Positions 41,138 to 50,069 of a stretch of 64,000 nt of DNA are shown in pieces. Position 1 is the stretch's first letter; every line of letters begins with the position of its first letter. Source of the stretch: an uncultured Collinsella sp. GTDB taxonomy: Bacteria; Actinomycetota; Coriobacteriia; Coriobacteriales; Coriobacteriaceae. A model generated the notes under the pieces. That model was not told the origin of the DNA, did no database searches, and saw only the letters and a list, made by a program, of their open reading frames with translations. The DNA is taken from the NCBI GenBank assembly GCA_900758375.1, contig CAAERJ010000055.1:8486-72485 (forward strand), read 5' to 3'. Position numbers and translations under genes: made by a program.

Positions 41138-42065
41138 TATCGGCACCTCCAAGCAGCAGATACAGGATAGCCATACGCACGCAGATACCGGCGTAGACCT
41201 GCTCCAGGATGACGGAGCGTTGCGGGTGGTCGGCCATATAGGAGTCGAACTCAACGCCGCGGTTGATGGGGCCCGGGTGGCAGATGATCGCATCGGGCTT
41301 CATGAGCTTCTCGCGGTCCTTGGTCAGGCCGAAGAGCTTGTGGTACTCGCGAATGGTCGGGAACGGGGCACCCTCGAGGCGCTCCTGCTGCACGCGCAGC
41401 ATGTAGACGACGTCCAGCTCGGGCAGGACGGAATCGAGGTCGCTCGTCACGTGGTCGCAGCCCAGGACCTCGGGCGCCGGCGGCAGCAGCGTGCCGGGGG
41501 CGACGGCGTAGGTCTCGCAGCCCATGATCTTAAGGGCGGGGATCAGCGAGCCGCACACGCGGGAGTGGGCGATATCGCCGACGACGGCGACCTTCAGACC
41601 GTGGAAGTCACCCTTGTGCTCCCAGATGGTGTACAGGTCGAGCAGGGCCTGCGTGGGATGGTTGTGCTTGCCGTCACCGGCGCAGATGACGCTTGCGGGC
41701 GAGTTCTGCGTGACGATGTAGGGAGCACCGGCGTGCTTATCGCGAACGACGATGCAGTCGATCTTATAGGCGTTGAGGGTCTCGACGGTGTCGACGAGGC
41801 TCTCACCCTTGACCGTGGAGGTCGAGGAGCCGCCAAAGTTAAGGCTGTCGGCCGAAAGACGCTTCTCGGCGAGCTCGAAGGAGCTGCGGGTGCGCGTCGA
41901 GGGCTCGTTGAACATGTTGACGATGGTCTTGCCCTTGAGCGTGGGGACCTTCTTAATCGCACGCTCGTTGACCTCGGAGAACGCCTTGGCGGTCTCGAGG
42001 ATGAGCTTAATGTCCTCTTCGGAGTACTCGGTAATGTCGATCAGGTGCTTATGGTTGAACGCCAC
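41121..42065 (-). CDS. pyrB: Aspartate carbamoyltransferase, catalytic chain
   Basis: 314 aa. Carbamoyl-phosphate site FNEPSTRTRSSFE, later HPTQALLDLYT and aspartate-site region HPGPINRGVE. The start is taken as the GTG at 42065 (next residues AFNHKHLIDI) because the GTG four codons earlier falls inside the GGGAGG signal. No pyrI regulatory chain is nearby. Confidence 0.93.
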   Translation of the reverse strand: MAFNHKHLIDITEYSEEDIKLILETAKAFSEVNERAIKKVPTLKGKTIVNMFNEPSTRTRSSFELAEKRLSADSLNFGGSSTSTVKGESLVDTVETLNAYKIDCIVVRDKHAGAPYIVTQNSPASVICAGDGKHNHPTQALLDLYTIWEHKGDFHGLKVAVVGDIAHSRVCGSLIPALKIMGCETYAVAPGTLLPPAPEVLGCDHVTSDLDSVLPELDVVYMLRVQQERLEGAPFPTIREYHKLFGLTKDREKLMKPDAIICHPGPINRGVEFDSYMADHPQRSVILEQVYAGICVRMAILYLLLGGADNGLAS

Positions 42066-42069
42066 GGTA

Positions 42070-42666
<597 letters not shown>

Positions 42667-42693
42667 TCACATGTCTTGACTGCTGACACAGTC

Positions 42694-42790
42694 AAAAAAA
42701 TAGATGCCCGACCGCTCAAAGCGGACCAGACACCCACAGGAAAGGCTGCTCTTAGGCAGCTATGTAATTCCATGTGGGTATCTCGTACCC
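42694..42790 (-). promoter_or_regulatory. Structured pyr leader ending in a terminator hairpin
   Basis: In minus-strand order: GGGTA-CGAGA-TACCC hairpin (42790-42776); a long stem CCCACA...TGTGGG (42778-42733) enclosing GCTGC-CTAAGA-GCAGC; and a terminator stem (about 42732-42703) followed by a run of seven T (42700-42694). The first two structures share CCC and exclude each other. This layout fits PyrR-type attenuation ahead of pyrR, but the exact protein-binding loop is not clear. Confidence 0.6.
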
Positions 42791-43105
42791 CTTTAATGGT
42801 CAAGGGATAGTGTAGCCAACCTCGAACTTAATTGCGAGCATAAATACAGAGCAATCCGTAAACGGAGCCCAATGCTCAATAAACCTATATATATTTGTGG
42901 GACGAGCTTGAAAACGCACGCACGAGCTGGCATAATCCCCTCTGCTGCACGCAAATCGGATCTACGTCCAGGGCCGTGGCGTGGGCACTATCGCCAAAAG
43001 AGAAATATCTCTGTGTAGATTACGCACAGGGAGCTGCTTCTGTGCTATAGTTCAGGCTTGTTTGTTAACGCGACATGTTCGTTTGTCGCCCAAGGAGGGT
43101 CAGTT
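42791..43105. other. Divergent intergenic region, pyrR / rpmB
   Basis: No gene seen. It must hold the promoters of the leftward pyr operon and of rightward rpmB. A TATAGT at about 43043 could be the rpmB -10, but no good -35 is at standard distance. The region is more AT-rich (ATAAACCTATATATATTTG, about 42877-42895) than its surroundings. Confidence 0.4.
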
Positions 43106-43294
43106 ATGTCCAAAGTTTGCGAAGTTTGCGGTAAGCACCCCGTTGCCGGTCGCTCCATCAGCCACTCTCACCGCGTCACCAACCGTAAGTTCCGCCCCAA
43201 CATCCAGCGCGTCTACGTCGTCGTCGATGGTCACCGTCGCAAGATGAACGTTTGCTCCACCTGCCTCAAGTCCGGCAAGGTTGCGCGCTCCTAA
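43106..43294 (+). CDS. rpmB: 50S ribosomal protein L28
   Basis: 62 aa. MSKVCEVCGKHPVAGRSISH carries the CxxC zinc ribbon of the Cys-containing L28 type, with the second Cys pair near NVCSTCLKSG. Start at 43106, behind GGAGG. Stand-alone gene ended by a strong terminator. Confidence 0.96.
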   Translation: MSKVCEVCGKHPVAGRSISHSHRVTNRKFRPNIQRVYVVVDGHRRKMNVCSTCLKSGKVARS

Positions 43295-43365
43295 ATAAGG
43301 TCTTACCAACAAGTACCTCGGACTCTCCGGGTCAAAGACCTCGCGTTCACATAGAACTTACCAAA

Positions 43366-43395
43366 GGCGCTCTCCCCTACGGAGGGCGCCTTTTT
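43366..43395 (+). terminator. Intrinsic terminator of rpmB
   Basis: GGCGCTCTCC (43366-43375) pairs with GGAGGGCGCC (43381-43390), five-base loop, then TTTTT. Confidence 0.9.
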
Positions 43396-43400
43396 GCACT

Positions 43401-43522
43401 CATTCGGGACAGACTTACATGAGTGTTTTCACGCATTAGGGACAGACTTAGATGGGTGCTTTCCCACTCATTGGGGACAGACTTAGATGGGTGTTTTCAC
43501 GCATTGGGGACAGACATGACGC
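43401..43522 (+). repeat. REP-like repeat cluster, left side (four copies)
   Basis: Units start at 43401, 43434, 43469 and 43502 (spacing 33, 35, 33). Each begins CATT then a GGGACAGAC core. The first three carry an imperfect hairpin, CACTCAT...ATGAGTG or variants. The last, nearest the transposase, is shortened (GACAGACATGACGC). Confidence 0.9.
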
Positions 43523-43558
43523 ACGCATGCGGCGTCCCGATCGGCTCCGGCCCCTATC

Positions 43559-44335
43559 TCACGCTGCATCCTTCCAGCCTGCAGTAGCCTTGGTCACGCT
43601 TGTGGCGCCGATACCGGTGATACGGGCAATTTGCTTGACCGTGAGATGTGCCCGCCTGAGCCTCAGCAGGCAGGCATCGCGTTCGGGGCGAGGCAGGGCC
43701 TTGAGCAGCGCAGGATCTATGCTCGGCAGGACTTCGCGCGCAACGGAAAGAGCCTCCTCATCGGGAATCCGCCGGCGCGGAAGAACCTCCACTGACCAGA
43801 AGCGCCCGCCAACTTTCTTGAGATGCTCGCAATAGCGACGGGAGCCTCCGACAACATCGAGCATAGGGGCCGCATCACAGATGTCAAAGGGATCATAGCC
43901 CAGCTGATATGCCTTATAGCTTGACCAGCGGTACGCCTCGAGCGAGTCAAGCGCACCCTTCACGGGATTGAGATGAATATAGTCGAGCAGCTGCACTGCC
44001 TGCGTGTCCGACTCAACCGCGACCCGCGAGTAGCGATTGTCAAACAGATGTCCCGTTCTCCCCGTTTTCCCATTGAAATACTTAGCATATGCCGTCAGCG
44101 CGCACTGCATTGCCTTTGAAAGGTTGTCAAATGGGTCATCAACCATCAAATGGAAGTGGTTGTCCATAAGGCACCAAGCCAACACCGCCACGTCATGGCG
44201 CGCAAACCTGTCCGAGATATCCGATAAGAAACGATAACGGTCGGAGTCATCTTCAAAAATAATCTGTTTGGAGTTGCCGCGGTCAAAGACGTGGTAATAG
44301 CCGGTGATCGAAACGGCACGGGCACATCGGGGCAT
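43559..44335 (-). CDS. REP-associated tyrosine transposase (RAYT, Y1 family)
   Basis: 258 aa from MPRCARAVSITGYYH (44335; AAAGGAG). HUH motif in DNHFHLMV; family elements HVFDRGNSKQ, GHLFDNRYSRV and YIHLNPVKGAL (catalytic Tyr region). A C-terminal DnaA-like helix-turn-helix (HLTVKQIARITGIGATSV) is common in clostridial and coriobacterial RAYTs. It recognises and nicks REP hairpins. It is flanked on both sides by REP-like repeats in opposite orientation. Confidence 0.9.
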   Translation of the reverse strand: MPRCARAVSITGYYHVFDRGNSKQIIFEDDSDRYRFLSDISDRFARHDVAVLAWCLMDNHFHLMVDDPFDNLSKAMQCALTAYAKYFNGKTGRTGHLFDNRYSRVAVESDTQAVQLLDYIHLNPVKGALDSLEAYRWSSYKAYQLGYDPFDICDAAPMLDVVGGSRRYCEHLKKVGGRFWSVEVLPRRRIPDEEALSVAREVLPSIDPALLKALPRPERDACLLRLRRAHLTVKQIARITGIGATSVTKATAGWKDAA

Positions 44336-44464
44336 AATCTCTCCTTTCAAAGCTGTACAGGCAACACCTAAAAGGAGAGAAGAAACGCAAAATGCTGAGC
44401 CTGTAACCTATTTATATCCAATGAGTGGCAACAACAGGCCCAGAACGGCAAAATGACAAATCGA

Positions 44465-44512
44465 TGTCTGTCCCAAATGAGTGAAAGCACTCATGTAAGC
44501 CTGTCCCCAATG
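44465..44512 (-). repeat. REP-like repeat cluster, right side (inverted copies)
   Basis: Reading on the minus strand: one full unit CATTGGGGACAGGCTTACATG... (44512-44480) and one short unit with GGGACAGACAT (44479-44465). They mirror the left cluster: a full hairpin unit outermost and a shortened unit next to the transposase. Confidence 0.85.
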
Positions 44513-44544
44513 AGCGGGGCGATGCGCTGGTAGATAGTTTAGTT

Positions 44545-44572
44545 AAAACGCTTCAGTGTATTGAAGCGTTTT
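44545..44572 (+). other. Perfect 11-bp hairpin upstream of adhE
   Basis: AAAACGCTTCA (44545-44555) pairs with TGAAGCGTTTT (44562-44572). T-rich flanks on both strands fit a bidirectional terminator that isolates adhE from the REP unit. A regulator-binding palindrome for adhE is the alternative. Confidence 0.5.
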
Positions 44573-44665
44573 AGTGTGCCTTTTACAGGAATCTGACCGT
44601 TCGCCGAATAATTTCTTGCTATCATGCAAGGCGTAGGGTAAATCTCCGATCGCAAGGAGACACAA

Positions 44666-47314
44666 ATGGTGAAAAAGTCACCGGAAAACACTACTCCCGC
44701 AATTGTGGACAACGTAGAGGCGCTTGAGGCCAAGCTCGCTCAGATGCGAGAGGCCCAGGCGCTTTTTGCTACGTACACGCAGGAGCAGGTCGACAAGATC
44801 TTCTATGAGGCCGCCATGGCCGCCAACAAGGCTCGTATCCCGTTGGCGAAGATGGCCATCGAGGAGACCGGCCGCGGCGTTCTTGAGGACAAGGTCATCA
44901 AGAACCACTACGCCGCAGAGTACATCTACAACGCTTACAAGAACACCAAGACCTGTGGTGTCCTGGAGCGCGACGAGGCTTACGGCATCACCAAGATCGC
45001 CGAGCCCATCGGCATCGTGGGCGCCGTCATCCCGACGACCAACCCCACCTCCACCGCGATCTTCAAGACGCTGATCTGCCTGAAGACCCGCAACGCCATC
45101 ATCATCTCCCCGCACCCGGCTGCCGCCAAGTGCACCATCGCCGCCGCCAAGCTCGTGCTTGACGCCGCAGTCAAGGCCGGTGCCCCCGAGGGCATCATCG
45201 GCTGGGTTGATGTCCCCTCCATCGAGCTGACCAACATGGTCATGCGCGACGTCGACATCATCCTCGCCACCGGTGGCCCGGGCATGGTCAAGGCCGCTTA
45301 CTCCTCGGGCAAGCCCGCCCTGGGCGTTGGCGCCGGTAACACCCCGGTCGTCATCGACGACACCGCCGACGTGCTGCTCGCCGTCAACTCCATCATCCAC
45401 TCCAAGACCTTCGACAACGGCATGATCTGCGCTTCCGAGCAGTCCGTGACCGTCATCGACACCATCTATGACCAGGTCAAGGCCGAGTTCCAGAAGCGCG
45501 GCTGCTACTTCGTCAAGCAGGGTGCCGAGATGGAGGCCCTGCGTGCCGCCATGTTCAAGAACGGCGCCCTCGATCACCGCATCCCCGGCATGGCTGCCGC
45601 CAAGATCGCCGAGCTCGCCGGCATCGAGGTTCCCGCCAAGACCAAGATCCTGATCGCCGAGGTCACCTCCACCGACCCCGCCAAGGAGGAGTTCTCCCAC
45701 GAGAAGCTCTCCCCGGTCCTGGCCATGTACCACGCCAAGGACTTCCAGGAGGCCGTTGACAAGGCCGAGCACCTGGTGCTCGCCGGTGGCCCGGGCCACA
45801 CCGCCTCCCTGTACGTGCACCCCGCCCAGGCCGAGAAGATCAGCCTGTTCGAGCACGTCATGAAGGCCTGCCGTATCGTCATCAACACCCCGTCCTCGCA
45901 CGGCGGCATCGGTGACCTGTACAACTTTGGCATGAAGCCGTCTCTGACCCTGGGCTGCGGCTCCTGGGGCGGCAACTCCGTCTCCGAGAACGTTGGGGTG
46001 AAGCACTTGATCAACGTTAAGACTGTGGCCGAGCGCCGTGAGAACATGCTGTGGTTCCGCGCTCCCGAGAAGGTCTACTTCAAGAAGGGTTCCACGCCCG
46101 TCGCCCTCGACGAGCTCGGTACCGTCATGGGCAAGAAGCGCGCCTTCATCGTCACCGACCAGTTCCTCTTCAAGAATGGCAACACCCGCGCCATCGAGGC
46201 CAAGCTCGACGAGATGGGCATCGCCCACGACTGCTTCTATGACGTCGAGCCCGATCCGTCGCTGCAGTGCGCACGTCGCGGCGCCAAGCAGATGGCCCTC
46301 TTTGAGCCGGACGTCATCATCGCCGTCGGCGGTGGCTCCGCTATGGACGCCGGCAAGATCATGTGGATGATGTACGAGCACCCCGAGTGCAAGTTTGAGG
46401 ACATGGCCATGGACTTCATGGACATCCGCAAGCGTATCTTCACCTTCCCCGAGATGGGCAAGAAGGCCTACTTCGTCGCCGTCCCGACCTCTTCGGGTAC
46501 CGGCTCCGAGTGCACGCCGTTCGCCATCATCACCGACAAGGAGACCGGCATCAAGTGGCCGCTCGCCGACTACGCGCTGCTCCCCAACATGGCTATCGTC
46601 GACGCCGACAACTGCATGACCGCCCCGCGCGGCCTGACCGCTGCCTCCGGCATCGACGTCATGACCCACGCCATCGAGTCCTACGTCTCCATCATGGCTT
46701 CCGACTACACCAAGGGCCTCTCCGAGCGCGCTGCTAAGCTCGTCTTCGAGAACCTGCCCTCCAGCTTCACGAACGGTGCCAAGGACCCGCATGCCCGCGA
46801 GGAGATGCACAACGCCTCCTGCATGGCCGGTATGGCCTTCGCCAACGCCTTCCTGGGCCTCAACCACTCCATGGCCCACAAGCTCGGCGCTTTCCATCAC
46901 CTGCCCCACGGCCTCGCAAACGCCGTCATCCTGACCCGCGTTATGCGCTACAACGCCGCCGAGGCTCCCGTCAAGATGGGTACCTTCTCCCAGTATCCTT
47001 ACCCCAACGCGCTGCACAACTACGCCGAGATGGCCAAGTACTGCGGCATCGAGGGCAAGGACGACAAGGAGGTCTTCGAGAACTTCATCACGAAGCTCGA
47101 GGAGCTCAAGGACTTCATCGGTGTCAAGAAGACCATCGCCGACTACGGTGTTGACGAGCAGTACTTCCTCGACACCCTCGACGAGATGACCGAGCAGGCA
47201 TTCAACGACCAGTGCACCGGCGCTAACCCGCGCTACCCGCTCATGAGCGAGATCAAGGAGCTCTACCTGGACGCCTACTACGGCCGCGAGCCCCAGGACT
47301 ACGCCGTCTGCTAG
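44666..47314 (+). CDS. adhE: Bifunctional aldehyde-alcohol dehydrogenase AdhE
   Basis: 882 aa. N-terminal CoA-acylating aldehyde dehydrogenase (about 1-450) with catalytic Cys255 in NGMICASEQ. C-terminal iron-dependent alcohol dehydrogenase (about 470-882) with GGGSAMDAGK and the metal region DVMTHAIESYVS and LNHSMAHKLGAFHHLPHG. Reduces acetyl-CoA to ethanol, regenerating NAD+ in fermentation, and forms spirosomes in other bacteria. Extremely strong C/G third-base bias indicates very high expression. AAGGAG signal eight bases before ATG. Confidence 0.97.
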   Translation: MVKKSPENTTPAIVDNVEALEAKLAQMREAQALFATYTQEQVDKIFYEAAMAANKARIPLAKMAIEETGRGVLEDKVIKNHYAAEYIYNAYKNTKTCGVLERDEAYGITKIAEPIGIVGAVIPTTNPTSTAIFKTLICLKTRNAIIISPHPAAAKCTIAAAKLVLDAAVKAGAPEGIIGWVDVPSIELTNMVMRDVDIILATGGPGMVKAAYSSGKPALGVGAGNTPVVIDDTADVLLAVNSIIHSKTFDNGMICASEQSVTVIDTIYDQVKAEFQKRGCYFVKQGAEMEALRAAMFKNGALDHRIPGMAAAKIAELAGIEVPAKTKILIAEVTSTDPAKEEFSHEKLSPVLAMYHAKDFQEAVDKAEHLVLAGGPGHTASLYVHPAQAEKISLFEHVMKACRIVINTPSSHGGIGDLYNFGMKPSLTLGCGSWGGNSVSENVGVKHLINVKTVAERRENMLWFRAPEKVYFKKGSTPVALDELGTVMGKKRAFIVTDQFLFKNGNTRAIEAKLDEMGIAHDCFYDVEPDPSLQCARRGAKQMALFEPDVIIAVGGGSAMDAGKIMWMMYEHPECKFEDMAMDFMDIRKRIFTFPEMGKKAYFVAVPTSSGTGSECTPFAIITDKETGIKWPLADYALLPNMAIVDADNCMTAPRGLTAASGIDVMTHAIESYVSIMASDYTKGLSERAAKLVFENLPSSFTNGAKDPHAREEMHNASCMAGMAFANAFLGLNHSMAHKLGAFHHLPHGLANAVILTRVMRYNAAEAPVKMGTFSQYPYPNALHNYAEMAKYCGIEGKDDKEVFENFITKLEELKDFIGVKKTIADYGVDEQYFLDTLDEMTEQAFNDQCTGANPRYPLMSEIKELYLDAYYGREPQDYAVC

Positions 47315-47333
47315 TTTTTAGCACGGTTATTTG

Positions 47334-47369
47334 CGGCGGGGGTGCACGGGTGTACGCACGCCCCCGCCG
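47334..47369 (+). terminator. GC-rich hairpin after adhE
   Basis: CGGCGGGGG pairs with CCCCCGCCG and the stem continues imperfectly. Only TTGCTTC follows, so termination may be partial and allow read-through into the next gene. Confidence 0.5.
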
Positions 47370-47402
47370 TTGCTTCTATCGCATCGTTGAAAGGATGCAA
47401 TC

Positions 47403-48167
47403 ATGCTGCTCCCCGATTCCAAGACCGAGCTCGTCCGTCGCGGCAACAAGGTCGTTTACGACCTGGGCGACAAGATCGTCAAGGTCTTTAACGAGACCAA
47501 GCCCGTCTCCGACGTGTTCAACGAGGCTTTGAATCTTGCCCGCATCAATGAGTGCGGCATCCGCAGCCCCAAGGCTCTCGAGGTTTCTCAGCTCGAGAAC
47601 GCCAACGGCTGGGCGCTCGTGACCGAGAAGGTTCCGGGCACCACCCTTGCCGAGAAGATGACTGCCGAGCCCCAGCGCTTTGGTGAGTACCTCGAGATGT
47701 TCGTCGACCTCCAGATCGAGATCCACGGCTACACCTCCCCGCTGCTCAACCGTCAGCGCGATAAGTTCGCCCGCATGATCGACAGCCTCGATCAGCTCAA
47801 TGCCACCACGCGCTACAACCTTCAGGAGCGACTGGACGGCATGACCAAGGAGTTCAAGGTCTGCCACGGCGACTTCAACCCCTCCAACGTCATCGTCGGC
47901 GACGACGGCCAGCTGTACGTCTGCGACTGGGCACATGCCACCCAGGGCTCCCCTGCTGCCGATGTTGCCACCACCTACCTGCTCTTTGCCCTCAACAGCA
48001 AGGACCAGGCTGAGGCCTACCTGGAGCTCTACTGCGACCGCGCCGACATGCCCATGCAGCTCGTGCGTCAGTGGACGAGCATCGTCGCCGCTTCCGAGCT
48101 CGCTCGTAAGCGCAACGTGAACGATGAGTTCCTTAAGAACTGGATCGACGTCGTCGATTATCAGTAA
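47403..48167 (+). CDS. Aminoglycoside/choline phosphotransferase-like protein
   Basis: 254 aa kinase-fold protein. The Brenner-type motif CHGDFNPSNVIV and Mg-binding VCDWAHATQG are intact; the N-lobe starts MLLPDSKTELVRRGN. Family members phosphorylate small molecules such as choline, sugars or antibiotics; the substrate here cannot be told. High expression-type codons, like adhE, suggest co-expression. GAAAGGA signal. Confidence 0.8.
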   Translation: MLLPDSKTELVRRGNKVVYDLGDKIVKVFNETKPVSDVFNEALNLARINECGIRSPKALEVSQLENANGWALVTEKVPGTTLAEKMTAEPQRFGEYLEMFVDLQIEIHGYTSPLLNRQRDKFARMIDSLDQLNATTRYNLQERLDGMTKEFKVCHGDFNPSNVIVGDDGQLYVCDWAHATQGSPAADVATTYLLFALNSKDQAEAYLELYCDRADMPMQLVRQWTSIVAASELARKRNVNDEFLKNWIDVVDYQ

Positions 48168-48199
48168 TATCTGAGCGATTCATTTCGCATCGGAGATAC

Positions 48200-48244
48200 A
48201 AAGGAAAACCCCGCAGCTCGCATGGGCTGTGGGGTTTTCCTTTT
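48200..48244 (+). terminator. Terminator after the phosphotransferase gene
   Basis: AAGGAAAACCCC (48201-48212) pairs with GGGGTTTTCCTT (48231-48242); the inner stem adds CAGC with a GCTG. Followed by TTT. Confidence 0.9.
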
Positions 48245-48266
48245 AGCGATTGAGCACGACGGTAAG

Positions 48267-48317
48267 ATAAAAGGGCGGCCTCGCATCTCCCCAATCTGGA
48301 GAAATGCGAGGCCGTCC
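48267..48317 (-). terminator. Terminator downstream of proS
   Basis: On the minus strand a long stem (GGGACGGCCTCGCAT with ATGCGAGGCCGCCC, one mismatch) is followed by TTTTATCTT. Forms a convergent terminator pair with the plus-strand one just before. Confidence 0.85.
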
Positions 48318-48347
48318 CGCATATCGAACTACAAGCGAAATCGTAGA

Positions 48348-50069
48348 TTAACGACGGGCAGCTTTCACAAGCTCGGCAACCTTGGCGACGACCTCGTCGA
48401 TCGCCACATCCTCGCGCTCGCCCGTGGCACGATCCTTGAGCTCGACGGTGCCGTTCTTAAGACCACGCTTGCCGAGCACTACCTGATACGGGAAGCCCAT
48501 AAGGTCGTTGTCGGCAAACTTAAAGCCAGGACGCTCATCGCGATCGTCGACGACGACCTCGATACCCTCGGCGCAGAGACCATCAACAATCTGCTCGCAG
48601 ACGGTAGCGCACTCCTCCTTCTTGGGATCGAGCGGAATCACCGCGACCTCGAACGGGGCAACGGAGACCGGCCAGACGATACCGTGCTCGTCGTTATGCT
48701 GCTCCACGACGGCAGCGAGCGAGCGAGACACGCCCACGCCGTAGCAACCCATGATGAGCGGCTTCTCCTTGCCGTCCTCGTCCATAAAGGTGGCACCCAT
48801 GGCCTCGGAATACTTGGTGCCCAGCTGGAAGACCTGGGAGACCTCGATACCGCGGGCAGCGGAAAGCGGCTTGCCGCAGTGCGGGCAGGGATCGCCGGCA
48901 ACAACGGTTACCAGGTCGGCCCACTCATCGACGGAGAAATCGCGCTCGGGGCAAGCACCGGTAAAGTGATAGTCGACCTCGTTGGCACCGCAGGCCCACT
49001 GCTTGGACTCGCGCAGACTCTCGTCACAGACCAGACGGATGCCCTCGGGCAGGTTAACCGGTCCGATAAAGCCCTTATGCAGACCGTAGGTCTGGAGCTC
49101 CTCGTCAGTCATCATGCGATAGCCCTTGCCAAAGACGTGTTCGGCCTTGCAGTCGTTGAGCTCATGATCGCCCGGAACGATGGCCACAACAGGCTTGCCC
49201 TCGGCGTCGATGAGAGCCAGGGACTTGCGCGTACCGTTCTCGGGGAAGCCGAAGAACTTGGCAACAGCCTCGATGGTGCCCATGCCCGGAGTCTCGACCT
49301 TGGTGAGTGTGCCGTCGCCGGGGCCCTCGGTCACAACGACCTTGGTGCTTGCAGCCTCGTCATCGGCAGCAAAGCCGCAATCGTCGCAGTAGACCAGCGA
49401 AGCCTCGCCGGCATCGGCCAGCGCCATGTACTCGACGGAGGTATCGCCGCCGATCTCACCGGAGTCGGCGACAACGGGCAGAGCCTTGATGTAGCAGCGC
49501 TCGCAGATGTTGGCGTAGGCCTGCTTCATCTTGTCGTACTCCTCCTGCAGGCTCTCCTGCGTGGCAGAGAAGCTGTAGGCGTCCTTCATGATGAACTCGC
49601 GACCGCGCATCAGGCCAAAGCGGGGACGGAACTCGTCGCGGAACTTGTCCTGGATGTGATAAAGATTCACCGGCAGCTGCTTGTAGGAACGCAGCTCATT
49701 GCGCACCAGGGCAGTCACGGTCTCCTCGTGCGTGGGACCGAGCACAAACTCGCGGCCGTGGCGGTCATCAAAGCGCACGAGCTCCTTGCCATAGGCATCG
49801 ATACGGCCGGACTCGCGCCACAGCTCGGCATCGACCATGATGGGCATCATGAGCTCCTGGGCGCCGGCAGCGTCCATCTCGTCGCGCACGATGTTCTCGA
49901 TCTTGCGAATCGAGCGCCAAGCAAGCGGCAGATAGGAATAGAGACCGGCGGCCTCCTTGCGAATCATGCCGGCACGAAGCAGCAGGCGATGGCTCGCAAG
50001 CTCGGCGTCGGCCGGATCCTCTTTGAGCGTCGGAGCATACAGCTTAGACATATACATTGCTCGAGTCAT
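48348..50069 (-). CDS. proS: Prolyl-tRNA synthetase
   Basis: 573 aa bacterial-type class II enzyme. Motif 2 region FRDEFRPRFGLMRGREFIMKD, an editing INS domain in the middle (ESLRESK...), motif 3 GVGVSRSLAAVVEQ, and the C-terminal anticodon domain. The start may be MTRAMYMSKLY or the later MSKLYAPT; the latter (48348-50051) matches relatives better, but no Shine-Dalgarno decides it. Confidence 0.95.
   Translation of the reverse strand: MTRAMYMSKLYAPTLKEDPADAELASHRLLLRAGMIRKEAAGLYSYLPLAWRSIRKIENIVRDEMDAAGAQELMMPIMVDAELWRESGRIDAYGKELVRFDDRHGREFVLGPTHEETVTALVRNELRSYKQLPVNLYHIQDKFRDEFRPRFGLMRGREFIMKDAYSFSATQESLQEEYDKMKQAYANICERCYIKALPVVADSGEIGGDTSVEYMALADAGEASLVYCDDCGFAADDEAASTKVVVTEGPGDGTLTKVETPGMGTIEAVAKFFGFPENGTRKSLALIDAEGKPVVAIVPGDHELNDCKAEHVFGKGYRMMTDEELQTYGLHKGFIGPVNLPEGIRLVCDESLRESKQWACGANEVDYHFTGACPERDFSVDEWADLVTVVAGDPCPHCGKPLSAARGIEVSQVFQLGTKYSEAMGATFMDEDGKEKPLIMGCYGVGVSRSLAAVVEQHNDEHGIVWPVSVAPFEVAVIPLDPKKEECATVCEQIVDGLCAEGIEVVVDDRDERPGFKFADNDLMGFPYQVVLGKRGLKNGTVELKDRATGEREDVAIDEVVAKVAELVKAARR

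Noticed and set aside
43398..43525. Repeats at 43401-43522 as a CRISPR array
   Set aside because: Units are contiguous with no spacers, contain hairpins, and flank a RAYT transposase; no cas genes are present. No CRISPR array was seen anywhere in the window.
44678..47017. 779-codon open frame antisense to adhE
   Set aside because: It is produced by the extreme third-base C/G bias of adhE; composition is Gly/Val/Asp/Leu-heavy without motifs, and AdhE is complete on the other strand.
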